DNA of 64,000 bases from Flavobacterium glaciei. Its GTDB lineage: Bacteria; Bacteroidota; Bacteroidia; Flavobacteriales; Flavobacteriaceae. The stretch is from positions 6,742 through 70,741 of the forward strand of contig NZ_QQBA01000010.1 of the NCBI RefSeq assembly GCF_003350545.1, read 5' to 3'. Below the pieces are notes generated by a model that saw only the letters and a list, made by a program, of their open reading frames with translations, ran no database searches and was not told the DNA's origin. This document shows, piece after piece, positions 1 through 11,000 of this stretch (its first letter is position 1; every line of letters begins with the position of its first letter). The position numbers were made by a program, and so were the translations under genes.

Positions 1-3000
1 CCACCGCCAGTGGTTGCAGGGCCAACGTTACCTTTAGATTTTGAATCAGGAACGTTTGCTTTTGTTGATTTTGACGGAGGTGCTGCTAGTACAGTTGCTA
101 ATCCAAGCAAAACAGGTATTAACACTACAGCAACAGTTGCCAAAATGGTAAAAGGAGCTGGAGCACAATGGGCAGGAAGTAAACTTAAAATGGCTTCACC
201 AGTTGATTTTTCGACAAAGAAGGTAATCAAATTAAAAGTTTGGTCACCAGTTGCTGGTAAAAAACTATTATTAAAATTTGAAGGAGCTGGCGCAGCATTC
301 GAAAAAGAAGTAGCTACTACAGTTGCTAATTCTTGGGAAGAGTTAACTTTTGATTATACAGGAGTTGCTGGAGTAAATAACTTGAATGATTTTATGGTTT
401 TCATATTTGATTTGGGAACTGTAGGTGATGGAAGTGCAAATTCGACTTATTATTTTGACGAAATCACGCAACCAGGAAGTACACCGCCAGTGGTTGCAGG
501 GCCAACGTTACCTTTAGATTTTGAATCAGGAACGTTTGCTTTTGTTGATTTTGACGGAGGTGCTGCTAGTACAGTTGCTAATCCAAGCAAAACAGGTATT
601 AACACTACAGCAACAGTTGCCAAAATGGTAAAAGGAGCTGGAGCACAATGGGCAGGAAGTAAACTTAAAATGGCTTCACCAGTTGATTTTTCAACTAAGA
701 AAATATTTAAAATAAAAGTTTGGTCTCCATTTGCTGGTAAAAAGCTATTATTGAAATTTGAAGGTTCAAATGGTAATTTTGAAAAAGAGTCAGTTGGAGT
801 AACTGCTGCCAATACCTGGGAAGAACTAACATTTGATTTTACGAATGTTAGTACAAATAATACGGCTTCAGATATGGTTTTCATATTTGATTTGGGAACT
901 ACTGGAGATGGAAGTGTAAACTCGACTTATTATTTTGATGAGATTACTCAATTAGCGGGTTCAGCTCCAGTTACAGGAGCAACTCTTCCTTTAGATTTTG
1001 AAGCACCGAATTATACTTTTGTTGATTTTGATGGAGGTGTAACCACTAAAGTTGCTAATCCTCAAAGTAATGGTATAAATACAAGTGCCAATGTTGCCAA
1101 AATGGTAAAAGGTGCTGGAGCAATGTGGGCAGGTAGCAAAATTAAAATGGCTGCTCCAGTAGACTTTACAGCAAACAAATTGTTTAAAGTAAAAGTTTGG
1201 TCTCCAGTTGCGGGTAAAAAACTTTTATTAAAATTTGAGGGTACCGCTGGAAATTTTGAAAAAGAATCCACAGGGGTTACTACTGCAAATACTTGGGAAG
1301 AATTAACATTTGATTTTACAAATGTAGGTACTAATAATACTGCCGATTTTATGGTTTTCATATTTGATTTTGGAACCGTAGGAGATGGAAGTGCCAATTC
1401 TACTTACTATTTTGATGATGTTAAACAAGCTTCGATTCCTCTTGTACCATCTACTAATTATTTGGTTTCTTTTGAGACGGATAGTCTAATTGGTATTTGG
1501 AATTCATTTGAAAATCCGGGGCAAACTGGATTTGAATTTGCAAATAATCCTTCAAAAACAGGAATAAATATTTCAGACAAAGTAGGTAGATTTACAGCTG
1601 TTCCTTCAGGACAACGATGGGCTGGATGTGAAACAGCTAGTGGATCTATTGGGACATGGGAACTAGATGCAACATCTACTACTGTTACTATGATGGTTTA
1701 CAAGTCGGTAATTAGTCCAGTTGGAATTAAAATGGCTACCAAGTTCAACGGTACAACTTTTGAAATCAAAAAAAATAATACAAAAATTAATGAATGGGAG
1801 TTAATGACTTTTGATATATCTTCATTTATTAAGAGTGGTGATGCAACAATGATTAACAAATTTGTTGTTTTTCCAGATTTCAGATCAGATACAGATCCAG
1901 TTAGAAGCTCAGATGTAGTTTTGTATTTTGACGATATTAAATTTTCAGCCAAAAAATTATTCGAGCCAGATTATGTTGCTCCTCCAGTAGAGAATCCTAC
2001 TGTTGCAGCTTCTAAACCTCCTTTACGTAATGCAACAGATGTGAAATCTATTTTTAGTGATGTTTATGCAGTTTACAAAGCAGGAAATTGGTGTCAATGT
2101 TGGGGACAATCTACTGTTGTTGAAGAAGTTGTTATTGTTGCAGGGGATAATGCAAGATTGTTAAAAGACTTTACTTATCAAGGTATTACACTTCCTGATG
2201 GAGAAGTTTTCAATTTATCGGATATGAATAAAGTTCATATTGATTTATGGTTTAATGATGCTAAATCAGTTAGTCTTGCATTGGTTCAGCAAACTCCTGG
2301 TGGAAGTGTAGAAGCAGCACTCAAATTCACACCTACAAAAACAGGATGGAATAGTTTTGATTTGGATTTAAATTCTACTACAATGCCTGGCGTTGATTTG
2401 TCTAAAGTGTTTCAAATGAAGTTAACTTCTGAAAAACAAGGCTCTAATGTGTTTTTGGATAATTTCTACTTTTGGAAAGATGCTTCTACTGCTCTAGCTC
2501 AAATGGATTTACCAGTTACTTTTGATGATTCAAAGGTTGATTATTCAATACTTGGTTTCGGTGGTACAGAAGGCTCCTCTATTGTAGTTGATCCAACTTC
2601 GGCCACGAACAAAGTAGCCAAAGTGGTGAAACCTGCTGTGTCTGAAACTTGGGCTGGAATAACTATTTCTGCTGCCGCTGGTTTAGGATTTAAAAATCCA
2701 ATTCCTTTTTCAACTAGTGTTACTAAAATGAGTGTTCGTATTTGGTCCCCGGATGCAGGAACTATCGTTCGATTAAAAGTGGAGGATCATGCAGATAAAA
2801 ACCGTACAGTAGAAACAGAAAGTACAGTTACTACCTCAAAGGGCTGGGAAACAGTTGAGTTTGATTTTGCAAAACCGGTTTCGGGAACTGCCGCTATAAA
2901 TTTAGCGTATACTTATGATAAAGCTACTATTTTCTTTGGATTCGGTACAAAAGGAACTGAAAAAATCTATTATTTTGATGATGTTAAAATGGTCGAAGAG

Positions 3001-3975
3001 GCTTTTTTACCTGCATTAAGCTACGGTGTAGCGAGTCAGACATATTTAATAGGAAAAGCAATTTACCCATTAGCGATCATTAATAGTGGAGGATTAGTAC
3101 CAGCGAGTGGGTATAGCATTAGTCCAAGTTTGCCAATAGGATTAAAATTTGATACTACAACAGCAACTATTAGCGGTACCCCAACAGCATTGAGTTCAGC
3201 GGCAACATTTACTGTAACAGGTACAAATAGTTCAGGAACAAGTACTACTACAATTAGTATAGATGTTGTTCGTGAATTGAAATCAAATAATTTTACTATT
3301 AAAACAATTGGTGAAACCTGTTTGGGGGAAAATAACGGAGAAATTTTAATTAATGCTTCTGAAACGAATGTTTATGTTGCTGTTGTGAACAATAAAAGTT
3401 ATGAGTTTACAACCAATAATTTAAGAGTATTTGACTTACCTGCTGGAACGTATACTATTTCAATATCAGTTAAAGGAGAAGCTACGTCACAAAGCTTTGT
3501 AGCAGTAATAGCAAAAGGTTCAACTATTAGTGGTAAAACATCCAAGTTGTCTTATAATAAGATCACGGTTTTGATGACGGAAGGTACAGCTCCTTTTAAA
3601 GTGTATTTGGATAATGTCGAACAGTTTGAAACTCCTTTCTCGATGTTCACTCTGGATGTAAACAACGATAGTATTATAGAAGTAACAACAGCCAAAAAGT
3701 GTGAAGGTACATTTATTAAAAAAATTGAAGGAATTTTGTCTTCATCTGCTGTATTCCCAAACCCAACTTCTGGAAGTTTTGAAATTGCGATACCAACCAA
3801 TAAAAAAGAGATTGTTGTAGATTTATATTCTCTTAATTCAGTTCTTATTTCAAGTAAAACATATCCTTTACAAAATGGAAATATTAGTTTGAGTCTTGAA
3901 GGACAAATGGATGGGATTTATATTGCAAAAGTGTATTTGGAAACCCCTTCATATTTAAAAATTATTAAAAAATAA
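1..3975 (+). CDS. Giant modular T9SS-secreted protein of the glucan locus (5' end outside window)
   Basis: The frame is open from the first base, so the N-terminus and any catalytic domain lie upstream. Numbering from the GTG at base 10, three near-identical beta-sandwich-like modules of about 158-160 residues start near residues 5, 165 and 325, each opening with LPLDFE and closing with a YYFD(E/D) motif. A diverged fourth module follows (about 484-650), then a module with FSDVYAVY and VFLDNFYFWK (about 675-830), a sixth module (about 834-1000) and an Ig-like putative domain (about 1002-1090). The C-terminus (about 1248-1321) starts VFPNPTSG and ends in a Lys-rich tail, the type A T9SS sorting domain. 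It is therefore exported by the Por system and probably surface-anchored or released. The modules look like carbohydrate-binding modules; this is inferred from the fold pattern and the PUL context. The downstream lipoprotein gene starts 2 bp after the stop. Confidence 0.85.
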   Translation, partial: PPPVVAGPTLPLDFESGTFAFVDFDGGAASTVANPSKTGINTTATVAKMVKGAGAQWAGSKLKMASPVDFSTKKVIKLKVWSPVAGKKLLLKFEGAGAAFEKEVATTVANSWEELTFDYTGVAGVNNLNDFMVFIFDLGTVGDGSANSTYYFDEITQPGSTPPVVAGPTLPLDFESGTFAFVDFDGGAASTVANPSKTGINTTATVAKMVKGAGAQWAGSKLKMASPVDFSTKKIFKIKVWSPFAGKKLLLKFEGSNGNFEKESVGVTAANTWEELTFDFTNVSTNNTASDMVFIFDLGTTGDGSVNSTYYFDEITQLAGSAPVTGATLPLDFEAPNYTFVDFDGGVTTKVANPQSNGINTSANVAKMVKGAGAMWAGSKIKMAAPVDFTANKLFKVKVWSPVAGKKLLLKFEGTAGNFEKESTGVTTANTWEELTFDFTNVGTNNTADFMVFIFDFGTVGDGSANSTYYFDDVKQASIPLVPSTNYLVSFETDSLIGIWNSFENPGQTGFEFANNPSKTGINISDKVGRFTAVPSGQRWAGCETASGSIGTWELDATSTTVTMMVYKSVISPVGIKMATKFNGTTFEIKKNNTKINEWELMTFDISSFIKSGDATMINKFVVFPDFRSDTDPVRSSDVVLYFDDIKFSAKKLFEPDYVAPPVENPTVAASKPPLRNATDVKSIFSDVYAVYKAGNWCQCWGQSTVVEEVVIVAGDNARLLKDFTYQGITLPDGEVFNLSDMNKVHIDLWFNDAKSVSLALVQQTPGGSVEAALKFTPTKTGWNSFDLDLNSTTMPGVDLSKVFQMKLTSEKQGSNVFLDNFYFWKDASTALAQMDLPVTFDDSKVDYSILGFGGTEGSSIVVDPTSATNKVAKVVKPAVSETWAGITISAAAGLGFKNPIPFSTSVTKMSVRIWSPDAGTIVRLKVEDHADKNRTVETESTVTTSKGWETVEFDFAKPVSGTAAINLAYTYDKATIFFGFGTKGTEKIYYFDDVKMVEEAFLPALSYGVASQTYLIGKAIYPLAIINSGGLVPASGYSISPSLPIGLKFDTTTATISGTPTALSSAATFTVTGTNSSGTSTTTISIDVVRELKSNNFTIKTIGETCLGENNGEILINASETNVYVAVVNNKSYEFTTNNLRVFDLPAGTYTISISVKGEATSQSFVAVIAKGSTISGKTSKLSYNKITVLMTEGTAPFKVYLDNVEQFETPFSMFTLDVNNDSIIEVTTAKKCEGTFIKKIEGILSSSAVFPNPTSGSFEIAIPTNKKEIVVDLYSLNSVLISSKTYPLQNGNISLSLEGQMDGIYIAKVYLETPSYLKIIKK
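2..692 (+). repeat. Tandem module duplication with a 211-bp perfect direct repeat
   Basis: Bases 2-212 and 482-692 are identical by reading, with a period of exactly 480 bp (160 codons). After base 212/692 the copies diverge. The third module, starting near 975, is clearly related but already different in many positions. The identity covers the N-terminal half of modules 1 and 2 and indicates recent duplication or gene conversion. Confidence 0.95.
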
Positions 3976-3977
3976 CC

Positions 3978-4664
3978 ATGAAAAAAAATGTATATTTAGC
4001 CATTATTAGTGTCTTGATTATTTCTTGTGATAATGGAGATGCGCCTCCAGAGACAGCTAATGTAGCGCCAACAATTCCAACTTTGGCTTCTCCTGTAAAC
4101 AATAAATTATGTATCAATAATTCGGTCAGCTTTGAATGGAACGCTTCAACTGATGCTAATAATGATGCTGTGGTTTATCAAATTCAAATTGCAAAAGACA
4201 AAGATTTTGCGAATATTGTAATGTCTGGCGGGAGTAGCGCTACGTATCAAAATTTTACTTTGGAAAAAGCTACTGCTTATTATTGGAGAGTAAAATCAAT
4301 AGATAGTAAAGGTTTGTCAAGTAACTATTCTTCTATTTTTAGTTTTTACACTTCGGGAGTTGGGGTAATTAATTATTTACCTTTTTTACCCGATCTGGTT
4401 GCTCCTGAATTAAACGCTTTGGTGAATCCTACAGCATTGCAGCTCAGATGGACAGCTTCAGATGTTGATGTTAAAGATAAGCTTGTTTATGACGTGTATT
4501 TTGGGACTACTAATCCACCGGTTAATAAAATAGGTGATGATTTAACTAATTCAACACTTGATGTGGTCATAACAGGTGCTAAAGAATATTTTTGGAAAGT
4601 TGTCGTAAAGGATGACAAAGGAGGGACGACCATAGGTCAAACTTGGAGATTTAGAACCAATTAG
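3978..4664 (+). CDS. Small lipoprotein with two fibronectin type III-like domains
   Basis: The 228-residue product begins with a short signal peptide ending in a lipobox (LIISC, Cys17), so it is predicted to be lipidated. Two FN3-like segments follow, about residues 30-125 and 140-228. Each has the pattern P..P.L..P and a late Y.WRV or YFWKV strand, as in Bacteroidota surface lipoproteins. No catalytic motif is visible. The gene starts 2 bp after the giant T9SS protein and is followed by a strong terminator, so the two form the end of one transcript. An accessory role at the cell surface in glycan binding is inferred from position only. Confidence 0.8.
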   Translation: MKKNVYLAIISVLIISCDNGDAPPETANVAPTIPTLASPVNNKLCINNSVSFEWNASTDANNDAVVYQIQIAKDKDFANIVMSGGSSATYQNFTLEKATAYYWRVKSIDSKGLSSNYSSIFSFYTSGVGVINYLPFLPDLVAPELNALVNPTALQLRWTASDVDVKDKLVYDVYFGTTNPPVNKIGDDLTNSTLDVVITGAKEYFWKVVVKDDKGGTTIGQTWRFRTN

Positions 4665-4695
4665 TTTGTTTTAAAAAATTTATTTTACTGTTGAT

Positions 4696-4726
4696 AAAAC
4701 GCCTCTTAACCAGAGGCGTTTTTTTT
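4696..4726 (+). terminator. Rho-independent terminator after the FN3 lipoprotein
   Basis: An 11-bp perfect stem (AAAACGCCTCT / AGAGGCGTTTT) with a 5-nt loop runs into a T tract. It separates the upstream transcript from the regulator gene. Confidence 0.9.
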
Positions 4727-4942
4727 GTAGGTATGTTGGACTCGATTTTATTCGAATAAATCGTAAGGCGCTCTAGTAGGGGAGTTATTTGTAGTGGAGG
4801 TGAGGGGATATATCAAACTATTGAGTTGATTACTGCTTTTTTTAGAGGACATAGGTAACTTAATAAAACAATTTTTTTTTAGTTTTTTTATTTTTATTTT
4901 ATATCTTTCAATGCCATAAAATTTATTTTTTTAGAATACTAG

Positions 4943-7780
4943 GTGCATTATTCTTTATTCAATTTAATTATCTCTTTTTTGAAAACAAAAAATTTCTTTC
5001 TATTATTTTTAGTGTGTGTAAGTGCTCTTTCGCAGGAGTTGCCTCCAATTGTAAAATATGCCTCAACTATATATGGGGCAGGAAATCAAAACTGGATGAT
5101 TTCGCAGGATCAAAATCACTATATTTTCTTTGCAAATAATGAGGGATTATTAGAATTCAATGGATCCAATTGGGAATTATATCCATCGCCAAATGAAACC
5201 ATTGTTCGCTCTGTAAAAGTGATTGGGAATAAAATTTTTACGGGTTGTTATATGGAATTTGGTTTTTGGACCCGACAAGCAAATGGAAAACTAAAATATA
5301 CGTCGCTTAGCAAAACATTAAAAAATAAGATACTTGACGACGAACAATTTTGGAATATTTTAAATTATGATCAATGGGTAATTTTTCAGTCCCTGAACAG
5401 AATATATATTTATGATACTAAAACGGGAGGTTTCAAAATTATTGCCCCCCAAAATAATATCACTAAATCTTTCCGAACGAAAAATGCGATTTACTTTCAA
5501 ACAATTAATGAAGGGCTTTTTGAAATTGAAAGCGGAAAAGGACTATTGGTTTCTAATAATCCAATTTTACAAACCAATAAAATTGTCAATGTTTTTGCTA
5601 TTGATGAAGGCCTTTTAATCCAGACTCAGTTGAATGGATTTTATAAACTTATAGGAACTGTTTTGACTAAGTTTTCTACCGAAGTAGATTCGGAATTAGC
5701 ATCTAGTAGCGTGTACAGTAGTCAATTGCTATTAGATGGAAGTTTTGCCTTGGGAACAGTCTCTAATGGGATTTTTATCCTAAACAATAATGGGAAAATT
5801 AAGTATCACATCAATCAAAACAAAGGATTGAGTAATAATACAGCTTTGTCTTTATATGAAGATGCCGATAAGAATCTTTGGGTAGGATTAGACAACGGCA
5901 TCAATTGTATTAATTTGCAATCGCCCATTCAAAATTTTGTAGATGACACAGGAATTTTAGGAACCGTGTATACTTCAAAACTTTATAATGGTAACTTATA
6001 TGTAGGAACTAATCAAGGTTTGTTTTATAAAAACTATTTGACTAATGATGAATTCAAATTTATAAATGGAACTAAAGGGCAGGTTTGGTCTTTGTTTGAG
6101 CATGATGGAACACTTTTTTGCGGTCATGATTCGGGAACATATGTGATTGAAAATACTGTCGCAAAAAATATATTTTCTGCTTCTGGAACTTGGAAATTTG
6201 AAACAGTACCTAATCAAAAAGGACTTTTATTTCAAGGGAATTACTATGGAATTTCAGTTTTGGAAAAAACAAATAATCAGTGGATTTTTAGAAATAAAAT
6301 AGCAGGGTTTGATTATTCTTCTAAATATTTTGAAATCACTAATACATTGAATGTGTATGTAAGTCATGAATATAAAGGAGTTTACAGGTTAGAATTAGAT
6401 GGAAAACTATCTAAAACAAAACCTTTTGTGACTTATGTAACACCCGAAAAAGGTAAAAATGCAAGTTTAACGAAGTTCAACAACATAATTTACTATGCAA
6501 ATAAAGAAGGTATTTTTGAATTGAATGAGAAAACAAAACAATTTAATAAGGATAAATTATTAAGTTCTGTTTTTGAAAAAGATGAGTATACTTCAGGAAA
6601 ATTGATAGTGGATAACTCCAATAAAATATGGTTGTTTTCAAAAAATTACATCCATTACTTCTCATTAAGTAAATTAAATAATCAACTGAAACAGAATGTA
6701 ATTCCTATTCCAGCCTCATTGACAAATTCTATGTTAGGCTACGAAAATATTACTCAAATTTCCAATTCTAATTATTTGATAGGTACTACTGATGGATATT
6801 ATGTTTTGAATCTTAATGATTTAAGTTTTAAAAACCATAATGTTTCAATATCAGCAATTACAACAAATAAGCTAAATGAAAATTTTGAAAATCGTTCTAT
6901 TTTGGAAGAAGGTAGTTTTAATTATGATGAAAATAATATAACTATAAATTATACGGTTCCTGAATTTAATAAATATATCAATGCTGAATTTCAATATTTA
7001 TTAGAAGGATTTCAAGAGGATTGGAGCGAATGGAGTGCGAAATCAACTGTAAATTTTAAAAATTTAGCTCCTGGTGAATATACTTTTAAGGTTAGATCAA
7101 AATTTGCTAATTCTACCTTAAAGAATATAGCAATTTATACTTTTACCGTTAAAAAGCCATGGTATTTAACCAATATTGCTCTTTTGGCCTATTTCATTTT
7201 TCTAATTGTGATGGCTCGATTTATTCACAAAAGGAATAATAATTACTATCAAAATCAAAAAGAGAAGCTTATAGAAGAAAATAATTTGTTGTTAGAGATT
7301 AAAGAGCTTGAAAATAAACAAGAATTAATGCGCATTAGAAACGAACAACTTTCTCAAGATGTAGATACTAAAAATAGAGAGTTAGCTGTTTCTACGATGA
7401 GTTTGAACAGTAAAAATGAGTTGCTTGCTTTTATCAAAGAAGATTTAAAGAAAACTTCAGATGATGGTAATAGGAGTATAAAATCAGTCATCTCTACGAT
7501 TAATAAAAATATAAATGAAGGCGATAGCTGGAGTGTTTTTAAAGAAGCTTTTGATAATGCTGATAAAGACTTTTTGAAAAAGATTAAAATAGCACATCCA
7601 TCTTTAACATCAAACGATTTGAGATTATGCGCTTACTTAAGATTAAATCTTTCTTCTAAAGAAGTGGCACCTTTATTAAATATTTCTGTAAGAAGCGTTG
7701 AGATAAAAAGATATCGATTGCGCAAGAAAATGGAATTGTCACATGAACAAGGACTTGTAGAGTATATTTTATCTGTATAG
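4943..7780 (+). CDS. Triple-Tyr (Y_Y_Y) sensor-regulator with C-terminal LuxR-type HTH
   Basis: The 945-residue protein combines a signal/anchor segment, a long periplasmic beta-propeller-like sensor (repeats such as NLWVGLDNGI), a Y_Y_Y domain (about 655-735), one transmembrane helix (about 742-762, LLAYFIFLIVMARF), a coiled coil (about 770-815) and a C-terminal LuxR/GerE-like helix-turn-helix (about 875-945). It has no histidine kinase or receiver domain, so it differs from classical hybrid two-component PUL regulators and would bind DNA while in the membrane. It lies directly upstream of susC and probably senses a glycan fragment and activates the locus. The start is uncertain: GTG 4943 opens the longest frame, while TTG 4979 would place the signal peptide (LKTKNFFLLFLVCVSALSQ) at the N-terminus. 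A near-consensus -7 box, TATCTTTC, lies at 4902-4909. Confidence 0.85.
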   Translation: MHYSLFNLIISFLKTKNFFLLFLVCVSALSQELPPIVKYASTIYGAGNQNWMISQDQNHYIFFANNEGLLEFNGSNWELYPSPNETIVRSVKVIGNKIFTGCYMEFGFWTRQANGKLKYTSLSKTLKNKILDDEQFWNILNYDQWVIFQSLNRIYIYDTKTGGFKIIAPQNNITKSFRTKNAIYFQTINEGLFEIESGKGLLVSNNPILQTNKIVNVFAIDEGLLIQTQLNGFYKLIGTVLTKFSTEVDSELASSSVYSSQLLLDGSFALGTVSNGIFILNNNGKIKYHINQNKGLSNNTALSLYEDADKNLWVGLDNGINCINLQSPIQNFVDDTGILGTVYTSKLYNGNLYVGTNQGLFYKNYLTNDEFKFINGTKGQVWSLFEHDGTLFCGHDSGTYVIENTVAKNIFSASGTWKFETVPNQKGLLFQGNYYGISVLEKTNNQWIFRNKIAGFDYSSKYFEITNTLNVYVSHEYKGVYRLELDGKLSKTKPFVTYVTPEKGKNASLTKFNNIIYYANKEGIFELNEKTKQFNKDKLLSSVFEKDEYTSGKLIVDNSNKIWLFSKNYIHYFSLSKLNNQLKQNVIPIPASLTNSMLGYENITQISNSNYLIGTTDGYYVLNLNDLSFKNHNVSISAITTNKLNENFENRSILEEGSFNYDENNITINYTVPEFNKYINAEFQYLLEGFQEDWSEWSAKSTVNFKNLAPGEYTFKVRSKFANSTLKNIAIYTFTVKKPWYLTNIALLAYFIFLIVMARFIHKRNNNYYQNQKEKLIEENNLLLEIKELENKQELMRIRNEQLSQDVDTKNRELAVSTMSLNSKNELLAFIKEDLKKTSDDGNRSIKSVISTINKNINEGDSWSVFKEAFDNADKDFLKKIKIAHPSLTSNDLRLCAYLRLNLSSKEVAPLLNISVRSVEIKRYRLRKKMELSHEQGLVEYILSV

Positions 7781-8017
7781 TTTTCACTAAATTTCACAAA
7801 TATAACTATACATTACCACAACAATAGCGTTCTTGTTGCAGTTTTTTAGTTCTGGATAAAGTTACTTTTTTGTTGATTTCTTCTTAATTTTCAACCCTTT
7901 TTAAATATTATGAACTAAATAAGTGTTTTTTTTGCATTGTATGTTTTTTGTTGAGGTTCTTTTTAATTTATTATTAGTTCTTCAGATTAATTTTATAATT
8001 CACAAAAAAAACAAATT

Positions 8018-11000
8018 ATGAAGTCAAACTATCTACTAATCTTATTTCTCTTTATATCCTCTTTTGGTTTCGCCCAAGGATATGATGTAGGAGGAGTTGT
8101 TAAAGAAACCGGTTCTGGTTTACCTATTCCAGGAGTTAATGTTCAAGTTAAAAATTCAACTATTGGGACTGCGACAGATATGAATGGTCGCTTTTCTTTA
8201 AAAAATGTTACCTCTGGCGCAACTTTGATATTTTCATATTTAGGATATAAAAATTTAGAATATAAAGTGATATCAAATAACAGTGCCCTTTCTATTACAT
8301 TACAAGAAGATTCTAAACTATTGGATGAAGTTGTAGTAATTGGTTATGGAAGTCAAAAAAAGCGAGAAGTAACAGGTGCAGTATCGGTTGTAGATAGTAA
8401 AACCTTGGAAGCTTTAAAGCCAGTTAAAATCGAACAAGCTTTGCAAGGTACAGTTTCTGGAGTGAATGTTACAACAACTTCGGGTGCTCCGGGTGCAGCA
8501 TTAGACATTCGTATTCGTGGTATTGCTACTAATGGGGATAACAGACCATTAACCATTATTGATGGTTATATTGGAGAACTTGGATTGCTTAATCCAAATG
8601 ATGTTGACACTATCACAGTTCTTAAAGATGCTCAAGCTGCGATTTACGGTTCTGCGGGTGCCAATGGTGTAATACTGATTACTACAAAAATGGGTAAAAA
8701 AAATTCTAAAGCAAGAATCAATTACAACACGTATACTGGTTTTCAAGAAACATCAAGAACATTACCAATGTTGAATGCGACAGAATATGCTTTATTATTG
8801 AACGAAAGTTATGCTAATGGCGGTAACCCTATTCCTTTTCCTAATGTTTCTGGTTTAGGCAAAGGAACAAACTGGCAAAATGAAGTTTTTAGCACTAGCG
8901 TACCAATCATTAACCATGATATCTCGTTTTCTGGTGGATCTGATAAAATTACTTATTCGATAAGTGGTTCTCATTTGGACCAGGAGGGAATTATAGGCAA
9001 AGACAAATCTGGATTTTTAAGAAATACAGCTAGAGTTTCTTTGAGCGCTGATGTTTCTGATAAATTAAAATTAAAAACTAATGTTATCTATACGTATTTT
9101 AATAGGAAATCATTAAACGAAAGTGGTTTGGGTTCTGTTTTATTTAACGCTTTGAATACGCCGGCAACCTTAAATCCTTATGATGTTAATGGTGATTTTA
9201 CCTTAATACCATCAAACACTGGGTTAGGTATAGAAATTATAAACCCGTTAGCTCAAATAGCTAATACCTATAATGATTATAACTTTAAGAAAGTTAATGG
9301 TAATTTTGGATTGGATTATAAACTTTTTAATGATTTTACTATTTCAAGTTCTATTGGTTTTAATACCTCAAATAGTGAATCTAAATCATTTTCTAAGGAA
9401 ATTAACTATGGTGGAAAAGTGTTTGATGTGCCTAGAAGTTCTGTTTCTCAAAGCGCAATTAATGATAATGATTATTCTTTTGATTTATTTGGGACATATG
9501 CTAAGAAAATTGGAGAAGACCATAATTTGGTTACAACGGTAGGAAATACAATTTTTAAACAGTTTGGGAATGGATTATTTGCCACTGGTTTTGATGTTCC
9601 TTACAATTCATGGGAATTTGCTGATATAAGTTTGACAAGAGGTATCGCCGAAGTATTGACAAATGGCTCTTATAATTATGACGAAAGAAGACTTTCATAT
9701 TTTGCGAGAGCTCAATATGATTACAAAGGAAAATACCTTTTTTCTGCCATGATACGACGTGATGCATCGACAAAATTTGGACCAGGTAATAAAGTGGGTT
9801 ATTTTCCATCTTTTACAGCAGGTTGGTTAATTTCTGACGAAGGCTTTTTTGGAGATGACAAAATAATAAACTTTATGAAGTTGAGGGGAAGTTATGGAAC
9901 TTTAGGTAATGACCAAATTCCTAATAATGGATATGTTTCTCAACTAAGCGGTGAAGCGACATACGTTTTTGATGGGGCTTTAGTTAATGGCTTAGCTACG
10001 GGACAAATTCCAAATCCAAATTTGAAATGGGAAGAAGCTAGGAAATTTGATGTTGGTTTAGATCTAAAATTGATACAAAATAAAGTTTCTATCGTTGCAG
10101 ATTATTTTATAGATACTAGGGCCGATTTATTAATCCCATTTATCCCTGTTTCAGGAATTAACGGAACTGCAGCTCCTGGTGCAGGTTCACCAACAATCAA
10201 TGCTGGTACTGTAAGAAATTCAGGATTAGAGTTTGCAATAGATTATAAAAATAAATTTTCGGATAATTTTTCGATGAGTGTTGGGTATAATGTTACGTTC
10301 CTTAAAAACGAAGTATTAGCTGTAAACAATGGAATAGGTTATATCGAAGGAGGTTCTTTTGGTGTAGGTCAACAAGCACCTTCCAGAATGGAAGTAGGTA
10401 AGCCAATAGGTTACTTTTATGGATATAAATCAGATGGTATTTTTCAAAATCAAGCAGAAGTTGATGCGCACCCTTCACAAATATCTTTAGGTGCTGATGC
10501 TAGTCCCGGAGACCTTCGTTTTGTAGATGTAAACGGAGATGGAATTCTCAATTCAAGTGATAGAACTAATATTGGAGATCCAATTCCTGATGCTACAATG
10601 GGCTTCAATTTACAAATGAATTATAAAGACTTTGATTTTGCAGTCTACACTTTTGCTTCTGTAGGGAATGATATGGTAAGAAATTACGAAAGAAATCTTA
10701 CAGATGTTAATCGTCTCAATTATGTTTTAGATAGATGGACAGGTGAGGGAAGTACTAACACTACGCCAAGAGTGACTACTAGTGCTACAGGTAATTCTAC
10801 TTTTTCTAGTTATTTTGTTGAAGACGCTTCTTATTTAAGAATCCAGAACATGCAATTAGGTTATTCCATAAATTCTAAATTTTCTGAGAAAGCGGGCATA
10901 ACAAAACTACGTTTGTATGCGGGTGTAAATAATTTGTACACGTTTACAAAATACAAAGGTTTTGATCCAGGAGCATCTAGTGGAGCTCCAATTGGTGGAG

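Noticed and set aside
450..1397. Long open frames on the - strand opposite the modular T9SS gene
   Set aside because: They are shadows of a repetitive gene with biased codon use and repeat with the same period; no domain or start context supports them.
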